Notes: generated by a model not told the origin, from the letters alone. Numbered from the stretch's first letter, positions 25,896-36,900 are shown. The stretch is DNA of 64,000 nt from Pycnococcus provasolii (GCA_049487715.1 CP150553.1:620001-684000); one strand, 5' to 3'. Numbers and translations are program-made.

Positions 25896-27134
25896 TCAAG
25901 ACAATTCCGTCGGATCGCCAGAGTAATCCGATGACCGCGAATCGTTGTCCTTAAACCTGAGCGTAAGTCCGCTCGTCAGCAACGCGGTGTTGTAGCAGAC
26001 ATTTCGCGGCTTCCCACTCAGAGGTTGCAACGTCGTTGAAGGCTGAGCGGCGGCTGTGGAAGCTGAGGACGTGTACGCGGTCGCGGAGGCGGCACGCGCA
26101 TCGCAGCGCTTTTGCACGAGCTGCTGTGCGAGCGCTGCGCGAGCACGGGCAGCCACGCGCAGCTCCGCTTGCAATTCGGAGAGCGCGGAGTCCTTCGCCT
26201 TCAGCTCGCGTTCCTGCGCCGCGAGGCGATCGAGGAAGAGCTCGCGCTCAGCCTCCAGCGCACTGATGGCTGCCGCCTGCTGCAGCAGCGCCTCGTCCGC
26301 CTGCTCCTCGCTCACGGAGAACTGCTCCTGCTGCTCCTGGTACGCGTGCAGCCGGTGCCAGTGCTCGAGGTACTGCTTCTCCTCACGTTCGATCGCCTGC
26401 TCGAGAGCCTGCAGGCTGTTGCGCATCTTTGAAATTTCTGAGGCTCCGGAGGTGATCATTTGCTGCATGTGCTGCTGGCTCGTGGTGGTGGCGGCTGCGG
26501 CGGATGCTTGTGCTGCTGTTCTCGCTGTCGTCACCTCCTCCTCATCCGCGCTCTCCGCCTCCGCAACACGCTCGAGCATGGCGACGCACGCGCCACGCTC
26601 GTGCACCCACGTATCCTGAACCTCGCAGGATGGCGGCTCGGCGTGGAGGAGGCGGTTTGCACCCTCCTGCCACGTGTAAGTCTCCTCTCCTGTCGCGTCG
26701 TCGACGTTCACAAGCACGTACTTGTACTCAATGTGGCCGTCAGATGGCGTGGAGATCATGCAGACGTCGCACGTCCACACGTCACCGTCCGTCCACTCCA
26801 TTTCCACGCCACGTTCGGGATCCCAGTTTCCGCAGGCTGGCACACTTCCCACGAGGCGCAGCTGCGTTCCGAACGCAACGTGCTTCGTCACAGACACGAG
26901 CAGGGTGCAGTGGCTGTCGGCTTTGGATTTTCCGTCGTTGTTGCTCGAGGCCGCAGCGGCGACGTGCGGCGCGCGACGGCGGTGAAACGTTCGGCGCGCC
27001 GCCGCTGTTGCCGGCACCCCGATCGTGGACATGGACGATGCGTGCATGGCGGACCGGCTGCTGTTCGGTCTTGAGGGCGCTTGTGCGGCGGCTGCTGCTG
27101 TTGCTGTTGTTCGGGCCCGAGACTTGTGCTGCAT
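25896..27134 (-). CDS. CBM20 starch-binding domain protein with coiled coil, probably plastid
   Basis: A 412-residue protein. The N-terminal 70 residues (Ala/Arg/Ser/Thr-rich, many HRRR) look like a transit peptide. A carbohydrate-binding module of family 20 follows at about 75-166: TLLVSVTKHVAFGTQLRLVGS, CGNWDPERGVEMEW, WTCDV, IEYKYVLVN, and YTWQEGANR, with the Trp residues that stack on starch in this family. Residues about 230-350 form a Glu/Gln/Ala-rich coiled coil. The tail ends with NVCYNTALLTSGLTLRF. No catalytic domain is present. By analogy with plant starch-granule scaffolds that join a carbohydrate module to a coiled coil (PTST-type, which use CBM48), it could recruit enzymes to starch; that is inference. 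Confidence 0.82.
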   Translation of the reverse strand: MQHKSRARTTATAAAAAQAPSRPNSSRSAMHASSMSTIGVPATAAARRTFHRRRAPHVAAAASSNNDGKSKADSHCTLLVSVTKHVAFGTQLRLVGSVPACGNWDPERGVEMEWTDGDVWTCDVCMISTPSDGHIEYKYVLVNVDDATGEETYTWQEGANRLLHAEPPSCEVQDTWVHERGACVAMLERVAEAESADEEEVTTARTAAQASAAAATTTSQQHMQQMITSGASEISKMRNSLQALEQAIEREEKQYLEHWHRLHAYQEQQEQFSVSEEQADEALLQQAAAISALEAERELFLDRLAAQERELKAKDSALSELQAELRVAARARAALAQQLVQKRCDARAASATAYTSSASTAAAQPSTTLQPLSGKPRNVCYNTALLTSGLTLRFKDNDSRSSDYSGDPTELS

Positions 27135-27601
27135 TTTTTGTGTTTGCCTCCCCAGGGTACTACTCCTGCGTTGACTTGGCTGCCATGAACACTGCTGAAC
27201 ACGTTCTTAGTCGTGCGCGTGAGCATCATTGTTTGAGCGCAGTACAGAATTGTGTTGTTTGTTTTTCTTGTTGAGGAAAAAAGGCACCGCAGAAGTATGA
27301 GAATGCGCTAGAAAAGAAGCGGCTGAAAAAGTGCGCTTGCTTGGAACGCAAGAAAGGAACGGAAAGGAAATTCTTTGCTTTCGAGCGCGTGTCTTTCAAA
27401 CAAACGAGAATGCAGAGAGTCTTGAGCAGAGACTCGAAACGAAATGAAACGAAATGAATGAAAAGAATGAAAGAATGAAAGAATGAAGGAAGTACCAACA
27501 AAACAAGAGAAGAATAATGAGGAAAGCGAGGTAACTCCAACTCCTAATGAGCAATGAACTCCTAATGAGCAATGAGCAATGAGATGAGCAGTGACAAAAA
27601 A

Positions 27602-27665
27602 GAGCACACACACACAAAGCAGACACACAATGACACACACACACAACGCAGACACACACACACAG
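27602..27665. repeat. CA-rich microsatellite
   Basis: Runs of ACAC interrupted by AAGCAG and AATG, about 64 bases, within the long spacer. Confidence 0.9.
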
Positions 27666-28957
27666 AGTGAGCAGCGCCGCCACTAAAATGAGCCGCCAAT
27701 AAAATGAGCAGCAGCACGCAGCACAGTGGAGAGGGGAGAGGGCGATGAGCAGGGGAGGGGAGGGGAGGGGAGGGGCCCCACGACGAAAGCAAAGCAAAGC
27801 AAAGCAGACGCCGCGTGAAAAATCGTTTTCCCAACACACTATGATACACTGTTGGAGTTCTCACAGGGGGAGGAAGGTGGACTAAAACAAGTCGACTAGC
27901 TAGGGGAGTCGGGGCGGGGTACCCTAAAATGATACGGCGGCTTGTTCTTTTTTTTTTAGAGCACGCCTTGATTGAATGTCTGGAAGGAAGTCTGGAATGT
28001 GCTGGAACTCCCCCCCGGGAACGCTCGCACTCAAGGAAGGGGGAAAGGGGAAGGAAGGGCTCACTGGGTTATTAAGAACCAGCCTATCAGGACGGTTCAC
28101 GTTTGGTCGTCGTCGTGCCCGTCCGTGGGAAAAAACCTCCCTCTCTGCTTGCTCTCTGCTCAGAAATATCAACGAGGCTCCTCTGCCTCCTCTCAGGCTG
28201 TCAGGGAAAGGGATCCCTGTTTTTGGGGGGAAGACTCCCTGTCCTCTCTGAACCGTGTTTTTTTTTTAGTGACAAAAACAAATAGTGGTTTGGTTTGGTT
28301 TTAGCAACGGCAGGTTGCTAAAGGTTGTCGTCATGGGATTGGCATACTTTTTATGATAGTGCTAGCAATTTGGCATTTGCAAGAGCATTATATGTAGGTG
28401 GAATGGTGCGGTGGTGTTTCGGAGGAGGTTTGGTGCGGGGAATTCACGAGAGATCTCCTCTTCCATGCCATGCCGTTGCCTTCATCTCGGCCGAACCTTG
28501 TTGTCCTCCATCCGTTGCACAAATATCCCCACGCGCGATGGCTGGAAAAAGTTGGGGAAAACCCTCCAAAAAAAAAAGGAAAAACATAAGTCGAAAGAAA
28601 AGGCGTGAATGCGCGCTTGTCAAGAGGGAAATGTACATTTACGATGCGTGCAGGCTGAAAATCACAAAGCAAAACATGCCATAAGATTTACAAAAAAACA
28701 ATGTCGAAACAGATGGCAGGGGACACAAAAAAGCAGAACAAGAACAAAAACTTGAGGGAAAAAATCTTGCATTTGGACGCAAACAGAAAAACCGTAGTCG
28801 TCGCTCTCCAAATTGGCCACCTACCTATCCGGGTAGGGGATCCCGCAGCATTCTGAAAACCCCAACCTCCTTCTTCTGTGTGACAAGAACTGGATAAGAA
28901 CAACCCATGTCACCCTCTCTCTCTGAAGTGTTTGTGTGTACTACGATACTAATCTTA

Positions 28958-29062
28958 GTACTACCGGTACTGTACCGTACCGTACTGTACTGTACATGTA
29001 CTGTATGTACTGTACCAGTACCAGTACCAACGATCCATAACTTACAGCACTGTACCGTACAT
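28958..29062. repeat. GTAC-rich palindromic tract
   Basis: Many overlapping GTAC units (CTACCGGTACTGTACCGTACC and similar), including the palindrome TGTACATGTAC, followed by a second patch at 29051-29062. The same vocabulary (GTACTGTACC) accompanies the TACCGGGTA motif at 32152-32165 and 10036-10050. It lies 80-185 bases beyond the HSP90 stop. Confidence 0.8.
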
Positions 29063-29141
29063 GTTCAGGGTTATGATAAGGCTTATCTGAAAAAAAAGTG
29101 AGCAATCTTACCTACCGGGTATAGTCTAGGCAGGTTGCTTC

Positions 29142-31553
29142 TTACACAACCTCAGGTTCCACAGCCTCCGAAGAAGGCGCGCTCCCTCCATCTTCACCCA
29201 TAAGCTTATACACGTTCGTCGCGAACTCCATCGGATCTTCGAGATCAAAGCCGCTCGTCAGCAGCGCCGTGTCGAAGCAAACATCAGCCATGCGGCGAGC
29301 AACCTCGTCATCCTTGTTCTGCTCGAACTTCTGCTTCAGCTGCTGCATCACGGCGCTCTCCGGATTGATCTCCATGATTCGCTTGCCGCGCATGTATTCC
29401 ATCGCGCGAGCGTCGCCCATCGCCTGCGCCTTCATAATGCGCTCCATGTTCGCGCTCCAGCCAAACTTGGACGTCACCAGGACGCACGGCGTGTCCGCAA
29501 GGCGGTTGCTCACCACAACCTTCTCCACCTTTGCGCCGTACACCTCCGCGAGCCAGTCCGTGAACGGCTTGAACTCCTTCGCCGTCTCCTCCTCCTTCGC
29601 CTTCTCCTCCTCGCTCGTCTCCAGGCCAAGGTCCTCCTTCGACACGTCCACGAGATCCTTCTCGTCAAATTTCACGAGGTTCGTCACCGCCACCTCGTCA
29701 ATGGGCTCGGTCAAGTAGAGCACCTCGTAGCCGTCCTTCACGAGCTTCTCGAGGAAAGGCATCTTCTTCGCCGCCTCCGTCGAGTCTGCCGCGAGGTAGT
29801 AGATAGCCTTCTGCCCCTCCTTCATGTCTGCCACGTACTCGCTCAGGCTGCGCAACGCCCCGCCGTCGCTCTTCGAGGACGCGAATCGCAGCAGCTGCGC
29901 AAGGTCGTCGCGGTTATCCGAATCCTCAATCACGCCGAGCTTGATGTTCTTTCCGAACGATTCCCAGAATGTGGCGTAGTCGTCGCTCGACTCGCGCCCC
30001 GCGATCTCCTTCAGCATGTCGAGCGTCTTGCGCACGAGCTGCTTGCGAATAACGCGCACGATGCGGCTCTCCTGCAGAATCTCGCGGCTGACGTTGAGCG
30101 GCAGGTCGTTCGAGTCAACGACGCCCTTGATGAAGTTCAGGTACCGCGGCACGAGGTCGGAGTCAAATTCGTCGGATATGAAGACGCGGCGCACGAACAG
30201 CTTGATGTTCTTGAGCCGATTTCCGCCCATCGCGTCCTGCTGGTCAAACGGAGCCATGCCTGGCACGTAGATGAGCCCCTTGAACTCAATCGTGCCCTCG
30301 ACGGAGAAGTGGTTGTGCGCGAGCGGGTCGAGGAATTCGCGGAACGTCGTCTTGAAGAACTGGTTGTACTCCTCCTTCGTCACGTCGCTCTTGCTGCGTG
30401 TCCAGATGGGCTGGTTCTGGTTCTGCACCGCGTAGTCCCACTTCGTCTCGTACTCCGTTTTCATCACGTCCTGCACGTCGACGTCGTCGAGGCTCGGCAG
30501 GTCGTCGGACACCTCCTCGCCCTTCGCCTTCTTCTCCTCGCGCTCTTTGATCAGCTCCGCGAGCGCATCGTCCTTCGCCTTCTTGGTCTCCTCGTCGTCG
30601 ACGATTGACATGGGCTCCGTCTTGGACGACCAGAGCTTGATGGGGAACGAGATGAACTCGCTGTACGTCTTCAGCAGCTCCCCGAGCTTCGTCGCCTCGG
30701 CGTATACGGCGGCGTCTTCTTTGAGGTGCAGCGTGATTTGCGTTCCCCGTCCGAGCTTCTCGTCGCTTTCGTCGGCGTTGATGGTGAACGACGTGCTTCC
30801 CACCTCTGACTCCCACTTCCACTGCGTGCCGTCGTCGTTGCTCTTCGTGCGCACCGTCACGCGGTCGGCAACGAGGAAGCTGGAGTAGAAGCCGACACCG
30901 AAACGTCCGATGAGGTTGCTGGAATCCTCGCCGCTTGCCTGCTGCTCCTTGAGCATTTCGGAGAACTTCGCCGTTCCGCTCCTGGCGATGGTTCCGAGGT
31001 TTTCTTGGAGCTGCTCCCTCGACATTCCGATGCCGGTGTCGGTGATGGTGAGCGTGCGGTTCTCTGGGTCCGCCTTGATTTTGATTTCCAGGTCTGGCGT
31101 GTCCCCGAGTGCGCTCGCGTCGGTGACGCTGTAGAACCTCATTTTGTCGAGTGCGTCGGACGCGTTGCTGACGAGCTCGCGCAGGAAGATGTCTTTGTTG
31201 GAGTAGAGGCTGTTGACGATGAGGTCCATGAGCCTCGACGTCTCCGCCTGGTACTCGAACGTCCCCGACTCTGAGGGCGCATCGGACGTCGCGGCTCTGA
31301 GCGCGAACGACACAGGCGGCGTGCTTAAAGGCGAGCCCGAGACGCGCAGCAAGCCATACCCATTACCACCAAAGACACGACGACTTTGTTGTTGGTGGTG
31401 GCGCGAACCCACCGCGTGCACAAGGCGCGCAGGAGGACGAGCTGAGGCTCTGAGCGTGGATAGGCAGGGCATAGACACAGCGAAGGATGACTGACGATGA
31501 AACGAAAAAGAAGAGAGAGCACTATGGAAAAGACGCCTAGAGGTCGTGAGCAT
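29142..31553 (-). CDS. HSP90C: HSP90 chaperone, organellar (chloroplast HSP90C-like)
   Basis: An ATP-driven chaperone for folding and import of client proteins. From the ATG at 31553 the protein has about 803 residues: an Arg/Ser-rich N-terminus of about 100 residues (MLTTSRRLFHSALSSF...) fit for organelle targeting, then FEYQAETSRLMDLIVNSLYS, FLRELVSNASDALDK, the ATP-lid motifs DTGIGM and GRFGVGFYS, an acidic linker, the middle domain (including NVSREILQES) and the C-terminal dimerisation domain. It lacks a C-terminal MEEVD (cytosolic) or KDEL (ER) tag, ending EAVEPEVV. The YQAE...LMDLIVNSLYSNKDIFLREL opening is most like plant HSP90C/TRAP1-like forms. The frame extends 79 codons upstream of my start, but that part is spacer-like. 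Mitochondrial targeting is the alternative. Confidence 0.92.
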   Translation of the reverse strand: MLTTSRRLFHSALSSFSFHRQSSFAVSMPCLSTLRASARPPARLVHAVGSRHHQQQSRRVFGGNGYGLLRVSGSPLSTPPVSFALRAATSDAPSESGTFEYQAETSRLMDLIVNSLYSNKDIFLRELVSNASDALDKMRFYSVTDASALGDTPDLEIKIKADPENRTLTITDTGIGMSREQLQENLGTIARSGTAKFSEMLKEQQASGEDSSNLIGRFGVGFYSSFLVADRVTVRTKSNDDGTQWKWESEVGSTSFTINADESDEKLGRGTQITLHLKEDAAVYAEATKLGELLKTYSEFISFPIKLWSSKTEPMSIVDDEETKKAKDDALAELIKEREEKKAKGEEVSDDLPSLDDVDVQDVMKTEYETKWDYAVQNQNQPIWTRSKSDVTKEEYNQFFKTTFREFLDPLAHNHFSVEGTIEFKGLIYVPGMAPFDQQDAMGGNRLKNIKLFVRRVFISDEFDSDLVPRYLNFIKGVVDSNDLPLNVSREILQESRIVRVIRKQLVRKTLDMLKEIAGRESSDDYATFWESFGKNIKLGVIEDSDNRDDLAQLLRFASSKSDGGALRSLSEYVADMKEGQKAIYYLAADSTEAAKKMPFLEKLVKDGYEVLYLTEPIDEVAVTNLVKFDEKDLVDVSKEDLGLETSEEEKAKEEETAKEFKPFTDWLAEVYGAKVEKVVVSNRLADTPCVLVTSKFGWSANMERIMKAQAMGDARAMEYMRGKRIMEINPESAVMQQLKQKFEQNKDDEVARRMADVCFDTALLTSGFDLEDPMEFATNVYKLMGEDGGSAPSSEAVEPEVV

Positions 31554-32419
31554 GCACAGGATGAAGAATGATTCAAGAGGCCGAACCGAAAAGAAAAACA
31601 ACAAGGGAAGGGGTCGCCGCCGCCGCTGCCCTACCCTACCGTAGGCGAGTGTTGTCGGGGTTATTAGACTATCCACCCACCTAAAAAAAGGTTTTAGGAG
31701 GGTGGTTCCAGAAGGTCGTCCCCCTCCAGCTTCCCCCTCTTGGTTTCTTTTTCTGGGTGGGGAGGTTGGGTGGGGTCCGGCACCCTGCACGCTTTCCCTG
31801 GGGGTGGTGATCTTTTTTCATTTACTGTATCCCGGGTAGGTGAGGCGGGCCACGTCAACAACACAAGCAACGCAAGGTTTGGTTTGAGCATGGACAGTAC
31901 CTAGCTAGGAAGCCTCGATGTTGTTGACAACGACCACCACCACCACTGACCACAGGCACCACTGGCTGGTCACCCTTTTTTTAGGAAGAGACAACAACAA
32001 GGGGAACCGTACCAGGCGAGCGAAAGAAAAAGTGAAAACCAAACTGCTCGCGAGTCGCGATACAGTACTTGCGCGATCGCGATACTCCATAACTCCCAAG
32101 CACCAAGCACCAAGCGACGCCAAGCCCAAGAGGATCGATCCAACTTAAAGGTACTGTACCGGGTAAGAAGTAGTCTATTATTATTGTCATCACAAGCATC
32201 CAAACTAAGAACACTATGTAAAACGGCCTTTCCCCGTCCGGTAAACCAGTAAACCACCCTATCTTTAAGGTGCGATTCCCCGACCGACGAGAACTAAATT
32301 GACAGCTGAAGAAAAGCCCCTCCCCCCGTTTCAGGCTTTGTTAACAACACCCCCTTCCCTTCCCACAGGTCTTGCACGCCACGCCATCAGTTCATCACTC
32401 TTCCCATCATACTGTAATC
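31554..32419. other. Divergent intergenic region between HSP90 and the F-box-like gene
   Basis: 866 bases without a supported gene. Contains an ATCCCGGGTAGG near-match (31829) and an exact TACCGGGTA (32157-32165) within TACTGTACCGGGTA. Both promoters must lie here. CGCGATAC-type duplications occur at about 32055-32085. No TATA box is clear. Confidence 0.55.
31706..31713. promoter_or_regulatory. Candidate heat-shock element (TTCNNGAA)
   Basis: TTCCAGAA lies 153 bases upstream of the HSP90 ATG, flanked by GGTCG, which could be a poor third unit. HSF binds inverted nGAAn units in chaperone promoters. Two units alone are weak evidence. Confidence 0.3.
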
Positions 32420-33952
32420 ATGCTCACTCACCTCCCGCACTCTGTACTGTCTCGTGTGATCGACCTATGTCCACCCCCCTCCATTCTCGCTCTCTTGTCA
32501 GCATCAGCGTCACTGCGGCAAGCCATTGTACTGGCGTGCCCGTCATCGGCATATGCGCGCCATGCCCATCGTCACACGCCACTTATTTCACGCCACTTAC
32601 CTGATGATGATGGTGGTGATGACGCTGATGATGATGATACCATCCACAGCAACTCCTCCTTTTTGGAAAATGGCGCTACTCGTATCCCGTGGCACGTGCA
32701 CCTCGCTAGAGAACAGGACTTTCGCAAGCAACACGGACACAGATGGCGCGCGCCGCTCGTGGGCGTGATTCCTACCGACACAGTTGATGCACACACCATC
32801 ATCGCTCAGCTCGCAAACGCAATCATGGCAAGGGCGTACGCAGAAACTGTCGCGACGAACGTCGAGCGGTCGAACAATCGAAACAGCGGCAACAACAACA
32901 ACAGCAGCACCACCACCAGCAGCAACGCAAGGTTGTGTGCTGCCCGAAGTCTAGCGGCAAAGGCTGCCGCGTCGGCATTTTGTGGCGACAAGCCGCCAAC
33001 AACGGAAACGAGAAAACATGGGTGTGGGACCGTGGCAACCATCAAAGCAAGAGACAGGTCCTCCACCAAGCAACGGACTGTCGCCCTGGACGCGCTCGTG
33101 GACGTAAACTGCTTTGAAGGAGAACAGCGCGTAACACAAGCAGCGGAGGTGCTGTACACGCGCCTCATCGGCGACCACCTCGCTGGCGCTGGCGAGCATG
33201 GAACAACGCCGTGCACGCTCGTCGTTCCCGTCGACGGCGCGCCGTCAATGGAGCAGCTTGCACTCGCGTTGCTCGTGCGAACCACCGCGCACAGCATGCG
33301 TTGCGCGGTAAATATTAATGGCTTGGTCGCCAGTGTCGCGGCGTACGACCTGCTGCCTGGCAACGAAACGCCCGTCGCGCTGCTCGACGCCGTGCTGCAC
33401 CAGCCGCAGCCTGACGAGCGCCTAACGCTCGCGTCCGTGGGAGCAAACGCAAGCAGTGGTGCGAGAGCCGTGCGATGTGCGATGGAGCTCGCTTCGTGGC
33501 TTGAGCGCATTCCGAGCCTCACGTCGTCTCGCGTCGACAACGTCGTGCGCGTGATTCGCGTCGCGCTGGAATGGAAGATGAGCGGCGCCCCTTCGCCTTC
33601 GCCAGGAACGAGCCGCGAAGTGGACGTGGCGTCAACGGGCATCGTGCTTCTTCTGACGGACACGATGACACAGGCACGCGATTTGGTCGTATCAGGCAAC
33701 GACAGCTACCACCCCGCTCTCGCAAGTCTTGCACCTAGTGACTGTAAGAATGCGCCGGCGGTGCTCTTGCCACTTCGCCGCTTTGCATCCGATGCAATCA
33801 TGGCTCCGTACGCTGGCGCTGAGGCTGCCTTCGACCTTTCCGTCCATATGACGAATGCAAGGGCACCACCAGCGGGCGATATGGGGCCGAGAACATCCCG
33901 TCGCTCCGTGTACCAGCCAGTTCCCATGGTTGCGAGTGCGCTCTTCTCCTGA
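32420..33952 (+). CDS. Unknown protein with F-box-like N-terminus
   Basis: 510 residues from the ATG at 32420. The first 35 residues (LTHLPHSVLSRVIDLCPPPSILALLSASASLRQAI) fit the F-box pattern (LP...L..I......L.....S...R), which in the family binds SKP1 in SCF ubiquitin ligases. An Asp-rich and an Asn/Ser/Thr-rich low-complexity segment follow, then a region of mixed alpha/beta character (TVALDALVDVNCFEGEQRV, TLVVPVDGAPSMEQLALALLVRTTA, AVNINGLVASVAAYDLLPG, VASTGIVLLLTDTMTQARDLV) that I do not recognise. If the F-box is real, the C-terminal part would be the substrate-recognition module. The stop lies only 41 bases from that of the convergent ankyrin gene. Confidence 0.72.
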   Translation: MLTHLPHSVLSRVIDLCPPPSILALLSASASLRQAIVLACPSSAYARHAHRHTPLISRHLPDDDGGDDADDDDTIHSNSSFLENGATRIPWHVHLAREQDFRKQHGHRWRAPLVGVIPTDTVDAHTIIAQLANAIMARAYAETVATNVERSNNRNSGNNNNSSTTTSSNARLCAARSLAAKAAASAFCGDKPPTTETRKHGCGTVATIKARDRSSTKQRTVALDALVDVNCFEGEQRVTQAAEVLYTRLIGDHLAGAGEHGTTPCTLVVPVDGAPSMEQLALALLVRTTAHSMRCAVNINGLVASVAAYDLLPGNETPVALLDAVLHQPQPDERLTLASVGANASSGARAVRCAMELASWLERIPSLTSSRVDNVVRVIRVALEWKMSGAPSPSPGTSREVDVASTGIVLLLTDTMTQARDLVVSGNDSYHPALASLAPSDCKNAPAVLLPLRRFASDAIMAPYAGAEAAFDLSVHMTNARAPPAGDMGPRTSRRSVYQPVPMVASALFS

Positions 33953-33993
33953 CTTGAAAGTGCTTTAAACATGATTGATATAAAAAACTTTAG

Positions 33994-36900
33994 TCATTCT
34001 TTTAATTTTGGTGTTGTTTTGAAAATGGCAAAAGATAAGCGCTCAAGCTCGTGCCGTGCGCGTAGGAATGGGTGTGGGAATGTCCGCACCGTCAACACGA
34101 TGTGAGCCAGTCGCAGTAGAGGAGGAGGAGGAGGAGGAGGAGAGCCGCCACCCGTGGACGTCGTCGTCGTCGTAGAAGTGCTTGCGGATGAACCAGAAGG
34201 TGCAGCATGTAGCAAAGCTTCCACGCCTGCGTGGCCCTTACTCTTCGCGAGCATCATCGCTGTTTTGCCACGATTATTACGACGGCTCACATCAACGTGC
34301 CACTCCTTCGTCCCAGCCGCCATGCCCTCGAGCTCAGGGGTACTCAGGAGAAGGCGTACAATACCCGCATTGCCTCGCAGCGACGCGCGGTGAAGCGCCG
34401 TCTGCCCGCCTGGACCGCTCACATCGGCATCGACGCCATTCTCGAGAAGTACACGCGCAAGGCCCTCGTCGCTCGTCCATGCTGCAGTCAGCAGAAGACT
34501 GTGGCCGTGCTGGTCTGTCGCATCTGACGCTCGCACCAAGCGGCTCTTGAACAGAAAGCGCACGATGGAAGGACGCTCTTCGGACGCCGCGAAGCGCAGC
34601 AGGTCCTTGGGGTGAGACAAGCAGTCCTCCACCTCGGCACCAGCTGTTTTAGGTGGGGCTACACTCGTGTCGCTGCCGTGAATCACCTCGTGGCATCGAA
34701 CAAAGTCTAAGCCATTCACATCCGCGCGAAGCAGAGCCTCCGCCGTGCGATCTGCCTCAGCCGCTTGCTCCACCGCCGGCGGGCTTTGAGCCCGCAGCTT
34801 TTCAGCCTTGGCGTAGAGGTGATTGGCAATGTCCGAAGACTTCCACTTGTGCAGCTGCATACCAAAGAGCCGCACCTGCACAGTGGGAAGAACGTATTGC
34901 GTCGCAAGATGTTCCACCCATTCCACGTTCTTCATGCCGCGCAAAACCCCGTAGAGCGTGCCCGTGCCACGCTCCGTTCGGTAGGTTGCCGTGGCAATGT
35001 CGGGGTAGCTTTGCAGCAGGTGCGTGAGCAAGTGGCGCTGCGACGGCGTGTCCACGTCCGCGCTGCGCCCAAGCGTGATGATGGAGCGAGCCAGCGCGAT
35101 TGGCTCGAGACTCGACGAGAGCGCAGATGCGACGCTTGCGATGGACGCGTCGTTCACCTCAACATGGTCGCACGCGTGCGATCCTGTCGAACTGTCAGAT
35201 CCCACCTCTTCGTGGCGACGCGGAAGCCCTGGTGCGCCGGATGCGGCATCAACGCTCGACGCAAGACCGGAGTGGTGCAGCAATTCGAGCAGGCGCCTAC
35301 CTGATACGCCGTCTGCCCGAATGTGCTGCGAATATGATGCTTTGCCCGCCATGGCGATGTACGCTGCCGACGACTCCGATGTCCAGGACAGTGGCGTGCC
35401 CGCCTCCTCCACGAGGAACATGCATGCAGCCTTTAGCGCAGCGGCGTGCAATGGAGCACAAGGTTGTAAAGAGCAAAATAGGGCTTGTTCGAGTGGCGTC
35501 ACGGTGCCTGTCTGCGACTGCTTTGTCGCATCGCCGTCATTCTTCGAGTCAGGTGTCAGTAGAAGAAGCGCATCACGCGGTGAGGCAGCTACATCGGGCG
35601 ATGCGGTGACATGCCCAAAGCTGACACGCGTGCGCCACGCTTCGAGAGACGCCGTGGCAACCACGGGACGAAGCGATCCGGATGCAAGTGCCCAGGCTGC
35701 GATCGCGATGTATCCACCAGGCGAGGCAACCGTCCACGAAAGTGCCGCTGCCGTGCGCGCGTTCATGCCCAGCGGCGCCGTGACCGACGACGCTGTTGCG
35801 GTGGCACCCATCTTCGACGCTTTCGTGTCAAGCAGGTCTGCGGCAAACTTCCCAAGTCTTGTGAGAGCTAGTCCGTTGAGAGGACTTGGCGCAGCCACAT
35901 CCATGCGTGCGGCACGAGCGAGCCAGACGACAGGATTTCGCGCTTGCAGGCTCAACCAACAGGAGGCATCTCCGGCGGACCAAGCGGTCACGTTACGCTT
36001 GGACAGGTGTGACGCCACGGAAGGACGAAGACGCTTCGCCGCGGCCGTCAGGTCTGCCACGTCGTCTTCTCCCTGCTTGCCGATCGCGGCGAGTACGGAC
36101 TCTTTTCCACCCACGGCAAGCTCGAAAGCGCTCGGTCCATTAGACCACTCTTCCGTGCATGGCATGGTAGCACGTGCGAGCACCTCGTTTGCAAGCAGCC
36201 CGCATCGAGATCCGCGAGCGAGCGCCATGCGTAGCAAGATAACACGACTCTTCAGCATCGCTCCAGGCCACGCCGTGGCCGCAGAGATGCTCAATGCCTG
36301 TCCCCCGATTGTTCCTGCGCCTGTGAGCTCAGGTCCATCCAACTTGCACGCGCGTACAGCTGGCACGAGTTGCGGGAGGATGTCCTCAAAAGCAACGGAT
36401 TGCTCGTCACCAACTTTCGGGCTCGCCGCAAACCAGAGAGCAGCCTGCTGACTATCCCACGCCGATACGGGAATAGCGCGAAGCGACGCGCGCGCCACCG
36501 CCGCAACCCGACTCGTCACACGCCACCACTTTTGTGCTCTTGCCACCTCGAGCAACGTCTCCAAGCCATCAACCTTCGACCCGCCAAGATTCACCGCGGC
36601 GTCCGATGCGACGTTTTCCTTGATGGCATCTCGCCATGGCACGAGCACAGCTGCGTGACATTTCTCCGCAAACGCGAGAAGACGGTCGGAGTTGTGTGCG
36701 TCCGCCGCGTCGGCAAGATTTCCCGCGGCTTGCGAGACAACCTCCACGGTGTCGCGCATGTTGTACAGTACGCCCAGACTGAGTAGTTTCGAGCAGTCAC
36801 GAGCAAAGGAGTTTGGCGAGCCGCCGCCCCAAATCTGCAGTCGGCTAAGCATGGGTGTGGGCGCAGACGATAGTGCGCCGTGCAACTCGAGGAGCATCGG

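Larger units (their letters stand above)
27135..29141. other. Long intergenic region of simple repeats
   Basis: About 2 kb with no supported gene. From left to right: GAAAGAATGAAAG duplications (about 27450-27490), ATGAGCAATGAGC duplications (27545-27595), a CA-rich tract (27602-27665), GGGGA repeats (about 27752-27776), AAAGC repeats (about 27786-27800), homopolymer A/T runs, and a GTAC-rich palindromic tract (28958-29062). The open frames on both strands are repeat translations (His/Leu/Cys/Val runs). It lies between the CBM20 start and the HSP90 stop. Confidence 0.6.

Noticed and set aside
27135-29141. Genes in the long spacer (frames up to 147 codons)
   Set aside because: They translate CA, GA and T-rich simple repeats and show no domain.
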